From positions 5,146,001 through 5,210,000 of the forward strand of contig OY760657.1 of assembly GCA_963663905.2 (NCBI GenBank): 64,000 bases of DNA. The letters run 5' to 3'. The translations under genes and the position numbers were made by a program. Below, one piece after another: positions 26,894 to 36,927 of this stretch. The notes under the pieces were generated by a model, which saw only the letters and a program-made list of their open reading frames with translations, was not told where the DNA came from and searched no databases. How positions within the stretch are numbered: position 1 is the first letter of the stretch; every line of letters begins with the position of its first letter. The stretch is from Saccharicrinis sp963663905 (lineage in GTDB: Bacteria > Bacteroidota > Bacteroidia > Bacteroidales > Marinilabiliaceae).

Positions 26894-28024
26894 ATGGAAA
26901 CTTGGGTGCTATTTCTACTTTTTAGTCCGGTATATATTCCTTTGGTAATTTCACTTGCCATATTTTTTAATGCAGAAAGAAAAAACTACGCAAAAAAAAC
27001 TTTAGCGATTGTTTTATTTAATATTTCTGTTTTATTTTTTGGCTTATACTTTTTTTTAACTGGCAAATATGAATTTTATTCCAGAATATTAACTCTGAAT
27101 GTATTGTCATTACTACTTGTTTATCCAAGCATATATATTTATATCCGACAATTAATTCAGCAGGATTATGCCATAAAGAAAATTGCTATACATCTAATAC
27201 CTGCTTTTTTTGTGGTGGTTCAGACTATTGCATATTTTACCATGCTTAATGATTATGAACGTGAAATGTTTGTTACAGTATACAGATTTAATCCTGAATG
27301 GAATAATCCGGGATTAATCTTTATATTTTTCTGTAGGATATTTAATATTGCGGTCCTGTTTTTTCAAATTTTCTATTACGGGATTAAAATCACTTATATT
27401 TTAAAAAAGTATCATGCTACAATATTAAACTATTTCTCAAATACTGAGGGAATAAGTCTAAATAGTATTAAGATTCTCAACTTTTCTTTGTTTATAGGTT
27501 CTTTAGCTAGTATTGCCTTTTATTCTATTAACCCAGTTAAGGTCTTTGGTAACTATATTGTTTTATTAATTCCATTGGCCGTTATTTCAATTACGATTTG
27601 GCTATTGGGTATTATTGGTTTAAGACAGAAAATGTTGCCAGATAATTTAACTCCTGCACCTCAGCCAGTTTCAAGTCAACCTGAAGCTCCTAATAAGGAA
27701 TTGTATGGTAAGCTGATTGCATATTTCGAAAACGAAAAGCCCTATTTAAATCCGGAACTCAAAATTGATGATTTGATAGGAGAGTTAGGAACAAATCGAA
27801 CTCATTTGTCAAATGCTATTAACATAAATGCGGGCAAGAACTTCAATAAATTTGTCAATGATTTTCGTATCGATTTTGCTAAAAAGTATATCTCAGAAAA
27901 TAAAAACACCTGTATTAAAGAAGATGTCGCTGTTAAAGCCGGGTTTGGTTCAATACGTACATTTGAACGTAATTTTAAAGAAACTATAGGACAGAGTTAT
28001 AGTCAATACTTTAATCACGTCTAA
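26894..28024 (+). CDS. AraC-family regulator with membrane sensor domain
   Basis: A 376-residue protein with about seven transmembrane helices in residues 1-245 (for example VLFLLFSPVYIPLVISLAIFF, LNFSLFIGSLASIAFYSI, YIVLLIPLAVISITIWLLG) and a cytoplasmic AraC DNA-binding domain at about 275-376 (LKIDDLIGELGTNRTHLSNAI ... AGFGSIRTFERNFKETIGQS). Such one-component membrane regulators sense an extracytoplasmic or lipid signal. It is divergent from the AraC gene at 25860; the 287 bp between them hold both promoters. Confidence 0.88.
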   Translation: METWVLFLLFSPVYIPLVISLAIFFNAERKNYAKKTLAIVLFNISVLFFGLYFFLTGKYEFYSRILTLNVLSLLLVYPSIYIYIRQLIQQDYAIKKIAIHLIPAFFVVVQTIAYFTMLNDYEREMFVTVYRFNPEWNNPGLIFIFFCRIFNIAVLFFQIFYYGIKITYILKKYHATILNYFSNTEGISLNSIKILNFSLFIGSLASIAFYSINPVKVFGNYIVLLIPLAVISITIWLLGIIGLRQKMLPDNLTPAPQPVSSQPEAPNKELYGKLIAYFENEKPYLNPELKIDDLIGELGTNRTHLSNAININAGKNFNKFVNDFRIDFAKKYISENKNTCIKEDVAVKAGFGSIRTFERNFKETIGQSYSQYFNHV

Positions 28025-28408
28025 TCATTTAAAATAGTCGAAAAATAGAAAGTACCCATCTTTTTTATATTAAAAAGGAGTTATCTGAAACCTTTATTTA
28101 AATTTTTCTGTTAGAGATTAAGATATGATTAGTTAATGTAAAGTAATTATTAATTCGTCCAAACGGCTTAAAATTACAATTGCAGAGATTAAAAAGAACA
28201 TACCTTGGATACGATAAATTAAAAGGTATTGCGAATTAATTATTTGAAAATATAAGCATTATTGGAGAAATAGTTTCAATTTTTTAAATGATCATTGTTT
28301 TTATCTAATTCAAAGAAGGAATCTAAAATGCGTTGTTATATGTTAGATTCTTTTTTAATGGATGAAATATGTTTGAATCAAAGAGAAGTTTAAATATAAA
28401 CATTTAGC
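28025..28408. other. 384-bp intergenic region upstream of the envelope operon
   Basis: No supported frame. AT-rich with short runs such as TTTTTTATATTAAAAAGGAG near 28062. It probably contains the promoter and a long 5' leader for the OmpA-family operon that starts at 28409. Confidence 0.45.
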
Positions 28409-30892
28409 ATGTTAAGATTATTTAGTTTTATTGGTTTAATACTGATAGTTAGTGTGTCATCTATTGCACAAAAAAATCCGGCTATTGATAAGTCTCGTTT
28501 ATTAGAGTTGGCAAATGATAAAGATAAGGCACAAAAGGAGTTTTCAAATGCTGAAAAATACTACAAAAAAGGTGAGGGAACGTATGATGAAGCATTGAAG
28601 TATTATTTACGATTGTACGAGTACTGTAATGATGATGTAGCTTTAAACTATAAGATTGGAGCCTGTTATTTAGGCTCTTCAAATAAAAAAGCCGCACTAA
28701 GTTATTTATTACAAAGTGATGCTTCTATTGCCAAAGACTATTATTTCTTGTTAGGAAAGGCAAACCAGTACAATTATAAGTATACTGAGGCCAGAGAGGC
28801 TTTTGAAAAGTATTATGCGTTGCAGAATAACTGGAACAGAAGTGAAAAGCTGGAACAGTTAAATCAGTTAAAACGTGAGTGTATATTTGGTCAAAGTGCT
28901 TTACAGGATTCAGTACCCGTTTTTATCTACAACTTAGGGCCGGTAATGAATACATACTACGATGATTACGGAGCAGTATTTGTACCAAAAGATTCAACAT
29001 TTTATTATACTTCAAGACGTCCACGTAAAGAACCATCTCACAGAGTTTCGAGGTTTAAGTACAACGAAAAGATATTGTATTCAGAGGGAAGTTTTCAGGA
29101 GAATCCTGTAGAATCAGATCTTCTTAAGAAATTAAATAAATCAAGACATACTGCTGTAGCAGGTTATGATACAAAAAAAGATAGGTTATACTATTATCAG
29201 GGTAAAGAAAGAACTGGTAATATTTATTCTACAGAAGTTAAAAGAGGTAAGGCTAAAAAGCAAAAAGATCTGAATGGAAAGATTAATCATATTGCATATA
29301 AGGAAACCTCTCTAACTGTTGCAGATGATGGTGCCACTTATTTTATCTCTAACCGAAGAGGTGGAGAAGGAGGGAAAGATATTTGGTCATGCAAGCAGAA
29401 AGGTAAGAATCGCTTTTCAAAGGTTAGAAACCTTGGAGAATTGATTAATACTCCATTCGATGAGGAGTGTGTTTATGTTAGTACTGATGGTAATACCTTA
29501 TACTTTTCGTCGAACGGACATGAAGGTATGGGAGGTTTTGATGTATTTAAATCGGAGAAATTGGATAATGGAACCTGGAGTGCTCCAATAAATCTGGGGT
29601 ATCCAATTAATACGCCTGCAGATGAGCTATTTTATAAAGAAACTGAAAATCCTGATGTTGCTTTATATTCAGCTGTCAGAGCTGATGGTTATGGTGGACT
29701 GGATATTTATAAGATTGTTAAGGATAAGAGAATTCCGTTTACAATATCTGGTAGTCTTTCTGATGTGAAAACACAAGAATCATTAAGTGGAAGTGTAAAT
29801 GTATTTAGATCAGAGGATAATGAATTAGTTGCATCATCGGTGACGGATTCTTTAACTAACAAATATCTATTGTCTTTTGAAGATGGCGGTAGTTATTATG
29901 TGCTTGTAGATGCTGATGGATATTTATCGTTAAAAGATACTATTATTTGTCCTACAGAAAGACACGCAGAGTTAGTGATGGATTTTGCATTGGAGAAACT
30001 TAAGTCACCATTTACAATTAATGGTTTTGTAAGAGACTCACTTACATTTGAACCATTGGCTGCAATGATTAATTTTTATGATGCAGAAGCCGATACTTTA
30101 CTTTCTCGTCAGGTTACGCAAAAAGACAACGGAAAATATAGCGTAACATTAGCTGATAAATATAAAGTAAAGATAGAGGTTATTGCTGAAGATTATTTTA
30201 CAACTACTGACAGTATTGATGCAAAAATTATAGATGCTGATTTTGTAAAAAAAACATATGATTTGGTAAGCAGTAAGGTTTATTACAATTTGAGTGGTGC
30301 AGTAAAAAATGCGGATGACAATCAACCGCTAATGGCCTCACTTTATTTCTATCGACCTAATGAAAGCGTTCCTTTTTATGCTGAGAAATCGGATTCTGTA
30401 GGAAACTATAAAGTAAAATTTGATGAGGAAGGGCCTTTCCATATTGAAGCAAGAGCAGAAGGTTATTTCTTCCTTAACGATACAGTTCGTTTCGAGGAGG
30501 CAGATAGTTTACATAAATCAGTAGACTTCATTTTAAAACCAATGAAGAGAGGTGCTAAGATCGTTGTAGAGAATATCCTGTTTAATTCAGGTAAAGCTAC
30601 GTTGAAACCATCTTCGTTTACTGAACTGGATAAGCTTGCTACTCTGTTAACTGAGAATAGTGATATTAAAATAGAGGTATCTGGTCACACTGATAATGTG
30701 GGATCGGCTGCTATTAATAAAAAGATATCAAAAGCCAGAGCATTAACGGTACGAAATTATTTAGTGACCAAAGGAGTAGAAGAAGAACGACTTACTTATG
30801 AGGGATATGGTTTTGATCAGCCTATAGCTAATAACAGTACAGCAGAGGGAAGAGCTCAAAATCGTAGAGTGGAGATTAAGGTAATTGAATAA
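28409..30892 (+). CDS. PorE-like OmpA-family envelope protein (TPR, PD40, three regulatory-like domains)
   Basis: The 827-residue protein has a signal peptide (about 1-21), TPR-like helices at about 35-150 (AEKYYKKGEGTYDEALKYYL), a PD40/WD40-like propeller at about 170-440 (TVADDGATYFISNRRGGEGG, YVSTDGNTLYFSSNGHEGMG), three successive carboxypeptidase-regulatory-like domains at about 445-525, 535-615 and 625-705, and a C-terminal OmpA peptidoglycan-binding domain (VSGHTDNVGSAAINKKISKA). This matches the T9SS-associated PorE architecture except that PorE has a single regulatory-like domain. It would link the outer membrane to peptidoglycan. It heads an operon with a lipoprotein and a DUF5723 protein. 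Confidence 0.88.
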   Translation: MLRLFSFIGLILIVSVSSIAQKNPAIDKSRLLELANDKDKAQKEFSNAEKYYKKGEGTYDEALKYYLRLYEYCNDDVALNYKIGACYLGSSNKKAALSYLLQSDASIAKDYYFLLGKANQYNYKYTEAREAFEKYYALQNNWNRSEKLEQLNQLKRECIFGQSALQDSVPVFIYNLGPVMNTYYDDYGAVFVPKDSTFYYTSRRPRKEPSHRVSRFKYNEKILYSEGSFQENPVESDLLKKLNKSRHTAVAGYDTKKDRLYYYQGKERTGNIYSTEVKRGKAKKQKDLNGKINHIAYKETSLTVADDGATYFISNRRGGEGGKDIWSCKQKGKNRFSKVRNLGELINTPFDEECVYVSTDGNTLYFSSNGHEGMGGFDVFKSEKLDNGTWSAPINLGYPINTPADELFYKETENPDVALYSAVRADGYGGLDIYKIVKDKRIPFTISGSLSDVKTQESLSGSVNVFRSEDNELVASSVTDSLTNKYLLSFEDGGSYYVLVDADGYLSLKDTIICPTERHAELVMDFALEKLKSPFTINGFVRDSLTFEPLAAMINFYDAEADTLLSRQVTQKDNGKYSVTLADKYKVKIEVIAEDYFTTTDSIDAKIIDADFVKKTYDLVSSKVYYNLSGAVKNADDNQPLMASLYFYRPNESVPFYAEKSDSVGNYKVKFDEEGPFHIEARAEGYFFLNDTVRFEEADSLHKSVDFILKPMKRGAKIVVENILFNSGKATLKPSSFTELDKLATLLTENSDIKIEVSGHTDNVGSAAINKKISKARALTVRNYLVTKGVEEERLTYEGYGFDQPIANNSTAEGRAQNRRVEIKVIE

Positions 30893-30931
30893 CAGAGTTA
30901 AGTATTAGTGATTAAAGTAAAAAGTATAAAC

Positions 30932-32569
30932 ATGAAGATATTTAGAATTAGTATTATACTGGTTACCTTTTTAAGTGTAATCTTGTTTCAACGATGCGTA
31001 TCTGATACAATCAATTTGGATGATGTTCCTGATGAAGCAAACAGGACATATGCTATAGATGTTCCCGGAGCCACTATTCATGGTACTGCCATGGAGATAT
31101 TTGAGGAATTGGATATCGATTCTATTATTGAAGTAGATGAAGATGGCTTATTATATTTTTATTATGATGAGGAGTTTGTTAAGGATTGGGAAAGCATGCT
31201 CGCTTTAAATGAAATATCTAATAGCTATTATTACGATATGTCTTCATTTTTAGGTGCAGCTTCATTAGGTTTTCCGGTAAGAGTTTCAAATAATGAGAGC
31301 ATTGTTTTAACAAATGAAGAAGATGTAAGGTTGGATACTGTTATATGGAAGGCCGGCGAATTCAATTTTACTTTCTCAAGCTCTTCTCCTGCTATTGATT
31401 CGGTTATTATTACCATTCCTCAGTTGTATATCAATGATGAGATATTTACAGATACAATTGTAGCTTCTGAACTTAATGATACCTATTCAATTGATTTGAC
31501 GGATACTTATATGGATTTCACCGAATATGCGGGCGATGTGAATAGTATTAACCTGATTACAGATGTTATTTTTTCTGTAGATGCAGGTTCTTATTCAAGT
31601 GCAATTTTATCTATGTCATATGAAATGACAAATCTTGGACTGGATAAGGCTATTGGATATTTTGGTTCCAGAGTTATTTCAGACGATGAAAGAACGCTAG
31701 ATTTTGATGCCTTTGATAATAACTATCTTACAACTGATGTAGTTCTTAAGGATCTGTTATTAGAAGTACATTCTGAAAACACTTTTGGAGTTCCGGTGGA
31801 GATTACTTCGGGAGATATCATTTTTACCAATACGGATACAAACGAAGATGTAGCTATTGTTATTGAAGATGGTAATAATATTATAGATCTTGATAATTAT
31901 ATAGATGGTTCATCTGTAATTCCAACTGCATCACTTGAAATAAATAGAAACAATTCTAATTTGGAGGATTTATTAAACATCAATGAATTTGCCCCAAATA
32001 AAGTAAGTTCTCACATTCAGATTATAGCTAATCCTGATGATGCTGATTTAAACTATTTTATAACTGATACAAGTAATGTAAAGACTACCATAAGAATGAA
32101 TGTTCCCTTATGGTTTAAATCAAGTACTTATACCAGGTCAGACACCATTGCTTTTGATTATAACGGAGATATTGATGATGACGAGGATGAATCATTATCT
32201 GATAAGCTAGAAAAGTTAACTGTAAACTTTAATGTAGAAAACGGACTTCCTTTTGATCTGAAGATACAGGTTTACTTTACAGATGCAGACTATAATGTTG
32301 TTGATCAGCTTTTCTCTTCAGAATCAGAAGTACCATTTATTGAATCTGCAGTATTAGATGATCAGGATCGATTATCAGAACCTACAACTTCTTCTTTTGA
32401 AGCAGAAATAGATAATGATAGACTTGAATTATGGAGTGATAATGATATTAAGCATGCCATCATAAAAGTTACGGGAGCAACTGATGGTGAGGATTATGTG
32501 AAACTTTGCGAAGATAATTATATAAGTATCAACCTGTCGTTAAGTGCTGAAGGTAAACTAGGAGAATAA
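30932..32569 (+). CDS. Large acidic lipoprotein of the OmpA/DUF5723 operon
   Basis: I chose the ATG at 30932 (545 residues) because it places the lipobox (SVILFQRC, Cys about 19) correctly; the GTG at 30908 would bury it. The mature protein is very acidic and rich in beta structure, with repeated D/N-rich loops (DYNGDIDDDEDES region), and no domain I recognise with certainty. It starts 39 bp after the OmpA-family gene and is followed after 19 bp by the DUF5723 gene, so it likely functions with both in the outer membrane. Confidence 0.8.
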   Translation: MKIFRISIILVTFLSVILFQRCVSDTINLDDVPDEANRTYAIDVPGATIHGTAMEIFEELDIDSIIEVDEDGLLYFYYDEEFVKDWESMLALNEISNSYYYDMSSFLGAASLGFPVRVSNNESIVLTNEEDVRLDTVIWKAGEFNFTFSSSSPAIDSVIITIPQLYINDEIFTDTIVASELNDTYSIDLTDTYMDFTEYAGDVNSINLITDVIFSVDAGSYSSAILSMSYEMTNLGLDKAIGYFGSRVISDDERTLDFDAFDNNYLTTDVVLKDLLLEVHSENTFGVPVEITSGDIIFTNTDTNEDVAIVIEDGNNIIDLDNYIDGSSVIPTASLEINRNNSNLEDLLNINEFAPNKVSSHIQIIANPDDADLNYFITDTSNVKTTIRMNVPLWFKSSTYTRSDTIAFDYNGDIDDDEDESLSDKLEKLTVNFNVENGLPFDLKIQVYFTDADYNVVDQLFSSESEVPFIESAVLDDQDRLSEPTTSSFEAEIDNDRLELWSDNDIKHAIIKVTGATDGEDYVKLCEDNYISINLSLSAEGKLGE

Positions 32570-32588
32570 TATTAAATACTAAAATGTC

Positions 32589-34037
32589 ATGATTAATAAA
32601 TTAAATTATATAAAAGTATTATATGTTGTTGTTTTCCTTCTGGCAACATGTTCTACTGTCTTTTCTCAGAATTCAAACCTGTTGTATTATTTTGAAAATG
32701 TACCGCAAACAAATTATACCAACCCTGCCATGTTACCGAGGGCAAATGGATTTTTTAGTTTGCCGGGATTAAGTAGTGTTGCTATTGATTTTAAATCAGA
32801 TATTGCTGCTAAAGATCTTTTACAAAAGCATGATGGTATATGGGTGCAACCTTTAGATGCAGCCTTTGATTACTCTAAGTTTTATAAGTCATTTGGTAAA
32901 TCTGCCAATATTAGTGCAGGTGTTGCTTATGGGCCTATTTATTTTGGATTTAGAACCGGAAAAGGATATTTTACTTTTTCGATGCAGGAAAAGGTAAATG
33001 CAAAAGTATCCTTGCCTAAGGATATCTTCAGAATTGCAGAAAAAGGATTTGAGAATGGTGATGTTCTTGATTTAAAATCTTTGGATGCTAATATTATGGC
33101 ATATCACGAGATTTCAATTGGATATGCGCAACAAATTGATGATAAACTTACTGTCGGAGTACATTTCAAACCTTTATTTGGAATCGCTGCTACCAAGATG
33201 AAATATAACAGTCTGGCCATTAAAAACAATGGTACGTCTTACAACTTAAAAGTGGATGGAGATATCTATTCTTCAGTACCATTTTTAACTGTTACTAATG
33301 ACGAAGACGGATACCCTGATGAATTTGAAATGCAGGATGATCTTGAGGGATCAGATATTTCTGATCAGATAACTCCTGATTTTTCAAATTTTGGTTTTGC
33401 CTTTGATCTTGGAGCTGTGTATGATTTTAATTCTTCGTTTACCTTCTCGGCTGCATTAAATAACCTGGGTTATATTAACTGGAAAAAGAATCTGAATTCG
33501 GTTTCAGCAAAAGGGACTTATGATTTTGAGGGTCCGGATGTAAGTATTACCGAGGTTGAGGATATGGATGAAGCTTATGAAGATATAGTAGATGAGATTA
33601 AAGATGTAATGGAGGTGAAAACTGAAGGCAAAAGTTTTAAAACTGGGCTGTCTCCTGAATTAATGCTTGGTGCTGCTTACCATGTAAACCATGTGTTTGA
33701 TTTAGGTTTTTTGTCTAAAAGTACATTTGCGCAATATAACTTCAGACAGGAGTTTGTATTAACAACCAACTTTAATTTATATAAAGCTTTAAGTGCAAAC
33801 TTTGGATATAACTACGAAATTAAAGGTACATCTGATTTAGGTTTAGGATTGGCATTAAGAGGCGGACCTCTACAGTTCTATTTAATGGCAAATCATATTC
33901 CTTTCTATTACGATAAAATTGAATCTGATGGTGATGAGTTTATAGCTCCTACTAAAGCAGAATCATTTTCATTGATGCTTGGTATCAACTTTGTTTTTGG
34001 TAAGCATGGATTTAAAAATAAATCGATGATTTATTAA
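32589..34037 (+). CDS. DUF5723 family outer-membrane barrel protein
   Basis: A 482-residue protein with a signal peptide (VLYVVVFLLATCSTVFSQ). It opens with LYYFENVPQTNYTNPAMLPR, the DUF5723/PorP-like N-terminal pattern, followed by alternating barrel strands (GVAYGPIYFGFRTGKGYFTF, FALDLGAVYDF-like region) and a C-terminal aromatic strand (FSLMLGINFVFGKHGFKNKS). Such proteins resemble FadL/PorP-type barrels. It is the last gene of the OmpA-family operon, and a perfect palindrome follows its stop codon. Confidence 0.82.
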   Translation: MINKLNYIKVLYVVVFLLATCSTVFSQNSNLLYYFENVPQTNYTNPAMLPRANGFFSLPGLSSVAIDFKSDIAAKDLLQKHDGIWVQPLDAAFDYSKFYKSFGKSANISAGVAYGPIYFGFRTGKGYFTFSMQEKVNAKVSLPKDIFRIAEKGFENGDVLDLKSLDANIMAYHEISIGYAQQIDDKLTVGVHFKPLFGIAATKMKYNSLAIKNNGTSYNLKVDGDIYSSVPFLTVTNDEDGYPDEFEMQDDLEGSDISDQITPDFSNFGFAFDLGAVYDFNSSFTFSAALNNLGYINWKKNLNSVSAKGTYDFEGPDVSITEVEDMDEAYEDIVDEIKDVMEVKTEGKSFKTGLSPELMLGAAYHVNHVFDLGFLSKSTFAQYNFRQEFVLTTNFNLYKALSANFGYNYEIKGTSDLGLGLALRGGPLQFYLMANHIPFYYDKIESDGDEFIAPTKAESFSLMLGINFVFGKHGFKNKSMIY

Positions 34038-34041
34038 TACA

Positions 34042-34085
34042 CTTCCACACCAGACAGGTTTTTTAAAACCTGTCTGGTGTGGAAG
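34042..34085. repeat. Perfect 44-bp palindrome, REP-like copy 1
   Basis: Two perfect 21-bp arms (CTTCCACACCAGACAGG...) flank TT. The core CAGACAGGTTTT/AAAACCTGTCTG is the same family as the copies at 36882 and around the REP-associated transposase at 41 kb. It lies 4 bp after the DUF5723 stop and could act as a terminator. Confidence 0.85.
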
Positions 34086-34212
34086 GTCTGTTAAACGTAA
34101 TATATTCGGGTTATTACGTAATAATTAGATTTCTAATCTTTTATAATTTTTTCCAATTTCGTCTTGTACTAAAAGCACATAATTGCTTTAGCAACATTGT
34201 TAATGATTTTGT

Positions 34213-36798
34213 ATGCAGAAGACGAGTATATTTTGGATTTTATGTATTGCCCTGTTTTTTAATGTATCGTTAATAAAAGGCGAAAAGATTGAAATATACA
34301 GTCTGTTAAACTATTATACTTCAGAAGATAGTATTACTGTAAGCTTTGATTTTGTAGATGAGGTTACAAATTATACCAGCCTAAAGATACTATACAGTAA
34401 TAAAGAACTTACCAGCAAAAATATTAATGAAGCTAAAGGTAAAGTTAGCTTTCCTTCAAATACAATCCCTTTAGGGGAGTCAAAACTTCAGATACAACTA
34501 TTTTCAAAAGATAAATCTAAGGATACTTCTATTGTTGTTACAAAACTTAAATCGGTAGCTAACGAAGTTAAATTAAATCAGGAAACAGGTGGTTTAATAG
34601 TTGATGGTTTACCTTTTTTTCCATTTGGTTTTTATTGCGGAGAGGTAGGTAACTTACCCGAGCAGGAAGTAGCCGGAGCTTTTAATTTAATTGGTCCTTA
34701 TCAGAGTAATACGCCTGAAGGATTATCTGAGCGCAAAGAATACATGGATCGTTGTGCGGAGTTAGGGGTTAAAGTGCAGTATGGGGTAAACGGCTTAATT
34801 GGAGGTGGCCATAATGGAGCAAAAGTGGCAATGTCTCAGGAAGATCGATTTGAGATTCTTAAAAAAGAGGTACTAGAGTTTAAAGATCATCCGGCTTTAT
34901 TGTCGTGGTATATCAATGATGAGCCGGCAGGACAGGGGCGACCTGCAGAATTAATGGAGGAGACTTATAATATCATTCATGAATTAGATCCTTATCATCC
35001 AATTTCAATGGTGTTTATGATGCCTTCAAAGGCGATTCATTATGCTAAAGGTATGGATATAGCCATGACTGATCCGTATCCAATACCTAAATCAGTGACT
35101 GAAGTTTGCAGTTATGTAAAGGATTTGAATCAAAGTTTCCGACATGAAAAATCTATTTGGATGGTTCCACAGGCTTTTGGAGGACAAGAGATGTGGCCTC
35201 GTGAACCAACTCCAAAAGAAATAAGAACAATGACTTACCTGGGTTTGATAGAAGGAATCCAGGGCGTTCAATATTATATACATCCGGGTTTAAATTTAAA
35301 TCCGCAAAGTGTTGCTACATGGTCAGAGTGCCGTAATATGGCTGCTGAGTTTCAACAAATGACTCCTTTTGTTTTGGATTACTCTGATGTTAAACTTTTA
35401 AAAACTTCGTCAGAGGATGTTTTGGCAAAACAATTCACATATAAAGATGATCAATTGATTGTAGCTGTAAATACATCCAATAAACCTGTACAGTTTTATA
35501 TTGAGGCTGGTTTAAAGGAAGGAACTAAAGTTGATTTATGGTTTGAATATCGTTCTGTTGTATCAACGGATGGTAAAATTGATGATATTATTGATGCGCT
35601 TTCTACACGTGTTTATTTGATTAGAAAAGATACTACTGTATTAGAAGATCATAAAGGGAATTTAATTTATAATGCAGGTTTCGAAAGGGTAGAAACACCT
35701 CTTCTTTCATCGGGTCATCATATGTATTATGCGCACCACAAAAAAGGAGATGCCGGAGCTACTGTTTTTAACGACAGCAGAACTTCAAAAGAGGGATTAT
35801 TCAGTTTGAGAATGGTTACTCCGAAAGACAGTGCAGGTAAAAAAGTGTTGTTTACACCTGTTGGCGTGACCAAAGGTTTAACCTATCGTTTATCGGTTTG
35901 GGCTAAAGCTAAAAAGCAAGAAGACATGCCTGCATTTACCGTTGGTGTTAAAGCATTAAAAAAGTTCCAATCGTTTAGGTTGACTCCTGAGTGGCAAGAG
36001 TATTCATTTTTAGTGCATTCTGATTCATCATCTACAAATGCTATTATTGAATTAGACCTTACAGAAAAAGGAGCCGCATGGTTTGATGAGGTGAACCTGA
36101 ATGTGGAACCATATGTGAGCTATGAAATAGATTCAATTAAAAATAATGCCTTGGTAAGTATTAAAACATCAATTCCTGGTTCTGTTATTAAATATGGATT
36201 TGAGGGAAATTCAAAAGTTAAAACTTATAAGGGACCATTTGAAGTTAATGAGTCTAAAACAGTGGTTGCAAAAGTGTATCAAAAGAAAGATGTTATTGCT
36301 GAAGGTTCGTTATTTATTCCAATCAATAAGGCATTGAATAAAGAAGTTACTTTTGAAACAGAATTAAGTTCAACTTACCGGTCAAGAGGAGAATTATCTA
36401 TTACAGATGGTATAATGGGATCTACTGTTTTTAGTGATGGTAACTGGTTAGGTTTTACTTCTCCTAATGTTGTTTTTAATATTGATCTTGGAGAATTGAA
36501 TCAAGTGTCATCTGTAATACCAAACTTTTTAAGTGATGCCAATAGTGGAATATTTTTACCTAAAGAAATAAGAGTTCTTGTTTCAAATGATGGTAAAAAC
36601 TATAAAGAAATAAATACTTACGTCAATAAGTCAATCTCTAAAAGGGGAGAGCCTTATTTGGTTCCAATGAAAATAGAATGTAAAGAGATGATTCGTTTTG
36701 TAAGATTAGAGATTAAAACGTTCGGTAAAATTCCGGAAGGTTATTTGTTTAAAGGCACAGACTCGTGGATGTTTATTGATGAGGTAATGATTAAGTAA
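34213..36798 (+). CDS. Glycoside-hydrolase-like secreted protein with carbohydrate-binding C-terminus
   Basis: The 861-residue protein has a signal peptide (about 1-23), a short beta domain, and a TIM-barrel at about 130-420 (FPFGFYCGEVGNLPEQEVAG, KEYMDRCAELGVKVQYG, HPALLSWYINDEPAG). The NDEP Glu near residue 237 would be the acid/base as in clan GH-A. Then come a CBM4/9-like sandwich (LIYNAGFERVETPLL, about 480-640), a short chitobiase-C-terminal-like domain (about 650-700, PGSVIKYGFEGNSKVKTYKG) and an F5/8-type discoidin domain (about 705-861). The substrate cannot be told from sequence. It is flanked on both sides by copies of the same palindromic repeat. Confidence 0.82.
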   Translation: MQKTSIFWILCIALFFNVSLIKGEKIEIYSLLNYYTSEDSITVSFDFVDEVTNYTSLKILYSNKELTSKNINEAKGKVSFPSNTIPLGESKLQIQLFSKDKSKDTSIVVTKLKSVANEVKLNQETGGLIVDGLPFFPFGFYCGEVGNLPEQEVAGAFNLIGPYQSNTPEGLSERKEYMDRCAELGVKVQYGVNGLIGGGHNGAKVAMSQEDRFEILKKEVLEFKDHPALLSWYINDEPAGQGRPAELMEETYNIIHELDPYHPISMVFMMPSKAIHYAKGMDIAMTDPYPIPKSVTEVCSYVKDLNQSFRHEKSIWMVPQAFGGQEMWPREPTPKEIRTMTYLGLIEGIQGVQYYIHPGLNLNPQSVATWSECRNMAAEFQQMTPFVLDYSDVKLLKTSSEDVLAKQFTYKDDQLIVAVNTSNKPVQFYIEAGLKEGTKVDLWFEYRSVVSTDGKIDDIIDALSTRVYLIRKDTTVLEDHKGNLIYNAGFERVETPLLSSGHHMYYAHHKKGDAGATVFNDSRTSKEGLFSLRMVTPKDSAGKKVLFTPVGVTKGLTYRLSVWAKAKKQEDMPAFTVGVKALKKFQSFRLTPEWQEYSFLVHSDSSSTNAIIELDLTEKGAAWFDEVNLNVEPYVSYEIDSIKNNALVSIKTSIPGSVIKYGFEGNSKVKTYKGPFEVNESKTVVAKVYQKKDVIAEGSLFIPINKALNKEVTFETELSSTYRSRGELSITDGIMGSTVFSDGNWLGFTSPNVVFNIDLGELNQVSSVIPNFLSDANSGIFLPKEIRVLVSNDGKNYKEINTYVNKSISKRGEPYLVPMKIECKEMIRFVRLEIKTFGKIPEGYLFKGTDSWMFIDEVMIK

Positions 36799-36833
36799 AG
36801 CACAAACTAATACAAAGTCACACATAGTTGGTT

Positions 36834-36880
36834 TTCCGAGGTAACAGGCATTGTTTACAATGTCTTTACTTCGGATTTTT
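36834..36880 (+). terminator. Terminator of the glycoside-hydrolase-like gene
   Basis: TCCGAGGTAA pairs with TTACTTCGGA (one G-U), with a second inner stem CATTGT/ACAATG, followed by TTTTTG. It lies 36 bp after the stop codon. Confidence 0.8.
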
Positions 36881-36881
36881 G

Positions 36882-36924
36882 TTTCCAGACCTGGCAGGTT
36901 TTTAAAACCTGTCAGGTCTGGAAA
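36882..36924. repeat. Palindrome, REP-like copy 2
   Basis: Arms TTTCCAGACCTGGCAGG.../...CCTGTCAGGTCTGGAAA pair over 21 bp with one mismatch. The core matches the palindromes around the RAYT gene at 41 kb. It sits 4 bp beyond the end of the feoB membrane gene, between convergent transcripts. Confidence 0.85.
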
Positions 36925-36927
36925 TAC

